Under the pieces are notes generated by a model. That model saw only the letters and a list, made by a program, of their open reading frames with translations, made no database searches and was not told where the DNA came from. A program made the position numbers and the translations under genes. This document shows, one piece after another, positions 5,523 to 8,261 of a stretch of DNA of 8,261 nucleotides. The DNA comes from Thermohalobaculum sp039817245 (GTDB lineage Bacteria > Pseudomonadota > Alphaproteobacteria > Rhodobacterales > Rhodobacteraceae), in the NCBI GenBank assembly GCA_039817245.1, contig JBCBWF010000224.1, forward strand, positions 1 through 8,261, written 5' to 3'. Within the stretch, counting starts at the first letter, position 1. Each line of letters starts with the position of its first letter.

Positions 5523-5912
5523 TCAGGCCGATGCGCCCGGTGCCGCCTTCGGCTTGTAGTTGGTCTTCTCGGCGATACGGGCCGATTTACCGCGACGCGC
5601 GCGCAGATAGTACAGCTTGGCGCGGCGCACCTGGCCGCGGCGCACCACCGTGATCGCGTCGATATTCGGCGAGTGCAGCGGGAAGACACGCTCGACACCC
5701 TCGCCGAACGAGATCTTGCGCACCGTGAAGGAGGCGTTGAGGTTCGCACCGCCGCGCCGCGCGATGCACACACCCTCGTAATTCTGCACACGGGTGCGCG
5801 TGCCCTCGGTCACCTTGTAGCCCACGCGCACCGTGTCGCCGGGCGCGAAATCGGGAATTTCCTTCGCGAGCGCCGCAATATGTTCGGCCTCGATCGTCTG
5901 AAGCAGGTTCAT
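5523..5912 (-). CDS. rplS: 50S ribosomal protein L19
   Basis: Ribosomal protein L19, located at the 30S-50S interface of the large subunit. The 129 residues show the family throughout: the N-terminal M1-N2-L3-L4 with the IEAEH helix, P20-D21-F22-P24-G25-D26-T27-V28-R29-V30, the R39-T40-R41-V42-Q43-N44-Y45-E46-G47-V48 core, A51-R52-R53, S61-F62-T63-V64-R65-K66-I67-S68, G70-E71-G72-V73-E74-R75-V76-F77-P78-L79-H80-S81-P82, and R91-R92-G93-V95-R96-R97-A98-K99-L100-Y101-Y102-L103-R104 near the end. A short Lys/Ala-rich tail follows. Its ATG overlaps the trmD stop (ATGA at 5909-5912), implying translational coupling; AAGGA at 5922-5926 supplies a ribosome-binding site 9 nt away. It is the last gene of the operon. 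Confidence 0.98.
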   Translation of the reverse strand: MNLLQTIEAEHIAALAKEIPDFAPGDTVRVGYKVTEGTRTRVQNYEGVCIARRGGANLNASFTVRKISFGEGVERVFPLHSPNIDAITVVRRGQVRRAKLYYLRARRGKSARIAEKTNYKPKAAPGASA

Positions 5913-6769
5913 CTTGTGTCGTCCTTCTCTTGCCCGCCATCGAGTGCGGTGTTGCGCGCGTCCGATTGCTCTGCTGCTCCTTCCGGGTCCCTATAGGCCC
6001 GCCAGAGGTCGGGACGACGTTCTTCGGTCAGCCTTTCGGCCTCGTTCCGGCGCCAGTCGGCGATGCGGGCGTGATGACCGGAGAGGAGCACCTCCGGGAT
6101 CGACCGCCCTTCCCACGCCTGGGGCCGGGTATAGTGCGGATGCTCCAGGAGCCCCCGCGCGAAGCTTTCCTCCTCCGCCGAGGCGGCGTTACCGAGCACG
6201 CCGGGCCTCAGCCGGATGGTGGCGTCGAGCACGGCCATCGCCGCAATCTCTCCGCCCGTCAACACAAAATCGCCGACGGAGACCTCGATCAGGCCCCGCG
6301 CGTCGATCACCCGCTGGTCGATCCCCTCATAGCGCCCGCAGACGAGCGTGAGCGCCGGCCCCTCTGCCAGCCGCGTCGCCATGGCCTGATCGAAGCGCTG
6401 TCCCCGCGGCGAAAGGCAGAGGACCGGGCCCGGCGCGCCCTGGCCGGCTGCGAAATCGATCGCGCGCGCCAGAACATCCGCCTTCATGACCATGCCGGCG
6501 CCACCGCCCGCAGGGGTGTCGTCGACCGTGCGGTGCTTATCGCGGGCAAAGCGGCGGATGTCCAGAGCCTGCAGCGCCCAAAGCCCTTCTTTCAGGGCCT
6601 TACCGGTCACACCTTCCTCGAGCGGGCCGGGAAAAAGGCCGGGGAAGAGCGTCAGCACCGTGGCCTGAAAGGCGCCAGGCCTGGTGCGGTCCTGCATCAG
6701 CGGGCGCGGCGTGGTGGAGACGCGCGGCTGGATCATGCCGGCGGAGCGCGGCGGCGGGCGCTCGGTCAT
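5909..6769 (-). CDS. trmD: tRNA (guanine-N1-)-methyltransferase TrmD
   Basis: A SPOUT-class enzyme that uses S-adenosylmethionine to make m1G37 next to the anticodon, preventing +1 frameshifting. Motifs: L41-F42-P43, G53-V54-T55-G56, D83-D84-T85-P86-A87-G88-G89-G90-A91-G92-M93, L119-S120-P121-R122-G123, the trefoil-knot SAM site C144-G145-R146-Y147-E148-G149-I150-D151 and S164-V165-G166-D167-F168-V169-L170-T171-G172-G173-E174, and P189-G190-V191-L192-G193. R153 and D167 correspond to the catalytic Arg and Asp of the E. coli enzyme. Homology to short TrmDs begins near residue 33, so there is an N-terminal extension of about 32 residues. The start is nevertheless supported by a near-ideal ribosome-binding site and an ATGA overlap with rimM. 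The C-terminal tail (262-286) is polar and probably disordered. Confidence 0.97.
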   Translation of the reverse strand: MTERPPPRSAGMIQPRVSTTPRPLMQDRTRPGAFQATVLTLFPGLFPGPLEEGVTGKALKEGLWALQALDIRRFARDKHRTVDDTPAGGGAGMVMKADVLARAIDFAAGQGAPGPVLCLSPRGQRFDQAMATRLAEGPALTLVCGRYEGIDQRVIDARGLIEVSVGDFVLTGGEIAAMAVLDATIRLRPGVLGNAASAEEESFARGLLEHPHYTRPQAWEGRSIPEVLLSGHHARIADWRRNEAERLTEERRPDLWRAYRDPEGAAEQSDARNTALDGGQEKDDTR

Positions 6770-7362
6770 TCCGCGTCCTCCCCCAGCCCCATCTCACGCC
6801 AACCGGAGCCCGGTCGCTGGCGGGGGCGCTCATCCTCCTCCGGGCCGTCGTCGAGCAGGCCGGGCGGCGGATCGGCCACGATCCGCCCGCGCTCGAGATC
6901 GATGGTCGGCACCACCGCGCGCGTGAAGGGCAGCATGATGCCCCCGCACGCGCCCTCCAGCTCCAGCAGATCGCCCGCCCCGTGATCGTGGATCGCGCGC
7001 ACGCGCCCGAGCGGCGCACCGCCGGTGTCCTGCACCGAAAGCCCAATCAGGTCAGCGTGGTAGAACTCGTCATCGCCGAGGGCGGGCAGCCGGTCCCGCG
7101 GGACGCAGAGCCGCGTGCCCTTCAGCGCCTCCGCCGCCTCGCGCGTCGGAACCCCCGAAAGCCGGGCCGCGAACCCGCCCTTCACCGCACGCGTGATGGT
7201 GATCTCGAAAGCCCGCGCCCCGTCCTCGGTGAAGAGCGGGCCGTAGTCGGCGATCGCTTCCGGCTCGGCGCAGAACGACTTGATCCGCGCCTCCCCCTGC
7301 ACGCCGAAGGCCCCGGCCACGGCGCCGACGCAGAGATAGGCGGTGTCGTCCGCGGCCTTCAA
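6766..7362 (-). CDS. rimM: 16S rRNA processing protein RimM (TTG start)
   Basis: An assembly factor for the 30S head domain that binds S19 and aids 16S rRNA maturation. The 198 residues hold the N-terminal RimM barrel, about 8-92 (V12-G13-A14, G17-A18-F19-G20-V21-G23-E24-A25-R26-I27-K28, F64-L68, R74-E75-A77-E78-L80-K81-G82), and the PRC-barrel, about 97-172 (E99-F100-Y101-H102-A103-D104-L105-I106-G107-L108, G119-V121, D131-L132-L133-E134, P145-F146, V150-V151-P152 and A163-D164-P165-P166). Residues 173-198 form a charged tail. The only sensible start is TTG at 7360-7362, preceded by no clear Shine-Dalgarno; the upstream CTG at 7371 is the other option. Weak initiation would keep RimM below ribosomal-protein levels, as is usual for this operon. 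Its stop overlaps the trmD ATG. It lies 40 bp after a cysteine peptidase gene. Confidence 0.95.
   Translation of the reverse strand: MKAADDTAYLCVGAVAGAFGVQGEARIKSFCAEPEAIADYGPLFTEDGARAFEITITRAVKGGFAARLSGVPTREAAEALKGTRLCVPRDRLPALGDDEFYHADLIGLSVQDTGGAPLGRVRAIHDHGAGDLLELEGACGGIMLPFTRAVVPTIDLERGRIVADPPPGLLDDGPEEDERPRQRPGSGWREMGLGEDAE
6776..6783 (-). promoter_or_regulatory. Ribosome-binding site fixing the trmD start
   Basis: On the minus strand GGGGAGGA lies 6 nt before the ATG at 6769, inside the end of rimM. Its strength and spacing favour the long form of TrmD over the internal methionines at residues 12 and 25. Confidence 0.7.
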
Positions 7363-7402
7363 CGGGCCCAGCCAGGCCCGTGCGCGCCGCGGACGAACGG
7401 CG

Positions 7403-7843
7403 TCACTTCTTGTGGTACATCATGACGTTGTCGTACTCGCGGGCCAGCTTCTGGTTGAACCAGCCGATGGTCTCCACGCGCTGCTTCTTGGACGGCGCCG
7501 GGTCGTTGATATAGACCTTGCCCGCTTCCACGCCGGTCAGCACGACGATATGGGGCACGCCGTCCCAGTAGCCCGCGCACCAGAACGGGCCGTAATTCCG
7601 AAGAAACACCTCGAGCTGCGAGTCGGTGAGCTTGTCCTTCGGCGTCTTGATGGACTGCAGGCCCTCGGCCTTCGCCAGATTGATGAACTCCGGCACCGTG
7701 ATGCCGTTGTTCTGCTTCCACTTTTCGGGCAGCCCCTCGCGCGGCCCGATGATGTGGTAGTACGCGACCATGCAGGCCGAGGCGTACCAGCAGGACATAT
7801 TGCGCTGCTGGGTAACCATCGGCACATCCAGTTTCACACCCAT
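7403..7843 (-). CDS. Small papain-like cysteine peptidase (AvrRpt2/C70 or C39-like)
   Basis: A 146-residue protein with the layout of a papain-fold peptidase of the AvrRpt2 (C70)/C39-like group. The N-terminal V7-P8 leads into Q12-Q13 (oxyanion hole) and N15-M16-S17-C18-W19-Y20-A21-S22 with nucleophile C18. The helical middle has E52-F53 and L56. H98 lies in G95-V96-P97-H98-I99-V100-V101-L102-T103-G104, and V110-Y111-I112-N113-D114-P115 supplies the third triad residue. All expected catalytic positions are present, so it is probably active. There is no signal peptide or membrane segment; the protein is only the domain. Lys, Asn and Tyr are commoner than in neighbouring proteins. It lies between rpsP and rimM, which are normally adjacent, with no terminator on either side, so it is probably cotranscribed. 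AGAGGGG at 7850-7856 is 6 nt before ATG. Substrate and role are unknown: effector, toxin or housekeeping protease. Confidence 0.85.
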   Translation of the reverse strand: MGVKLDVPMVTQQRNMSCWYASACMVAYYHIIGPREGLPEKWKQNNGITVPEFINLAKAEGLQSIKTPKDKLTDSQLEVFLRNYGPFWCAGYWDGVPHIVVLTGVEAGKVYINDPAPSKKQRVETIGWFNQKLAREYDNVMMYHKK

Positions 7844-7943
7844 TCTTCACCCCTCTTTTCATCAAAGATAGGGCAAGAATAGCGGTCGAACCGGTAGCAA
7901 AATGTGACATCGCATACTCCGACGACAATTTGCCGTTGTGTGC

Positions 7944-8261
7944 TTACTCGGCCGCCGCGCCCTCCTCGGCCGGCGCCTCCGCCGGCGCTTCGGCAGCCTC
8001 TTCGGCGGCGGCCTTGGCGGCTTCCTCGGCGGCGAGGCGCTTCTCCTCGCGCTCGGCCGCGCGCTCCTGCGCCTTCTTGCCGGGCTCGGCCTTCTGCGGG
8101 TTGCTGCGCGCGGGCCGCTTGCGCAGGCCGGCGGCGTCGAGGAAGCGCGCCACGCGGTCGGTCGGCTGGGCGCCCTGGCTCAGCCAGTGCTGCACGCGCT
8201 CCACATCCATCTGCACGCGCGCCTCGCTGTCCTTGGGCAGAAGCGGGTTATAGGTGCCCAG
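7944..8261 (-). CDS. rpsP: 30S ribosomal protein S16, 5' partial
   Basis: The frame runs off the right edge, so the N-terminal third is missing and 105 residues are visible. The fragment opens with the S16 signature L1-G2-T3-Y4-N5-P6 and continues with the V16-M18-D19 and V23-W26-L27 elements, G30-A31-Q32-P33-T34-D35-R36-V37, and A43-G44-L45. The last 45 or so residues are an Ala/Glu/Lys-rich, probably helical or disordered tail, as I recall from alphaproteobacterial S16. The GTG at 8216 and the ATG at 8210 are internal codons, not starts. S16 is a 30S body-assembly protein. It heads the operon continuing through the peptidase gene to rimM, trmD and rplS. The 100 bp after its stop (TAA at 7944-7946) are less GC-rich than the surroundings and show no hairpin terminator. 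Confidence 0.97.
   Translation of the reverse strand: MGTYNPLLPKDSEARVQMDVERVQHWLSQGAQPTDRVARFLDAAGLRKRPARSNPQKAEPGKKAQERAAEREEKRLAAEEAAKAAAEEAAEAPAEAPAEEGAAAE

Noticed and set aside
5930..6985. 351-codon plus-strand ORF
   Set aside because: Antisense to trmD and rimM; open only because of high GC content.
7343..7882. 179-codon plus-strand ORF
   Set aside because: Exact antisense of the cysteine peptidase gene, whose catalytic motifs are clear.
7861..7910. Near LexA box (GTTC-N7-ATTC) on the minus strand before the peptidase gene
   Set aside because: One mismatch; several such 7-of-8 matches are expected by chance in a window of this size.

Overview
The window looks like chromosomal DNA of a high-GC alphaproteobacterium. 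Three things point there: the Pro-tRNA editing protein / thioredoxin-TPR protein / LON-domain protein / Trm112 run, the rpsP-rimM-trmD-rplS operon whose S16 has a long Ala/Glu tail, and a GTTC-N7-GTTC motif of the alphaproteobacterial LexA type. The order cannot be fixed from sequence alone; Rhodobacterales or Maricaulales-like lineages fit best by impression. All genes are read from sequence and motif memory; nothing was searched.

Left part, plus strand (1-4223). A 5'-truncated polytopic membrane protein of unknown function contains a stretch of pure Ala-Phe and Ala-Val dipeptide repeats encoded by hexanucleotide repeats. It is followed, after a plausible sigma70 promoter, by a YbaK/ProX-type Ala-tRNA(Pro) deacylase, a cysteine-free CnoX/YbbN-like thioredoxin-TPR protein, a stand-alone LON substrate-binding domain protein, and a Trm112-like protein with a Pro/Ala-rich N-terminal extension. 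The last four are housekeeping or proteostasis genes: tRNA quality control, chaperone, possible protein-turnover adaptor, and a small partner-type protein.

Centre (4224-4572). A 349-bp gap between convergent genes is not empty. It holds an inverted repeat with 31-bp arms (28 of 31 positions match) enclosing 93 bp, 155 bp in all, which looks like a MITE or intergenic palindromic element. Its core contains an exact alphaproteobacterial LexA-type box and a perfect 12-bp palindrome. A 23-codon ORF with a good Shine-Dalgarno lies just downstream.

Right part, minus strand (4573-8261). Reading leftward from the right edge: rpsP (S16, 5'-truncated by the window edge), a small AvrRpt2/C39-like cysteine peptidase inserted in the ribosomal operon, rimM, trmD and rplS. 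The last three are compact, with ATGA stop/start overlaps at rimM/trmD and trmD/rplS. A strong intrinsic terminator after rplS separates the operon from a DUF4214 protein with a type I secretion-like C-terminus. The most unusual points are the inverted-repeat element with its LexA box, the dipeptide-repeat membrane protein, and the peptidase gene between rpsP and rimM.
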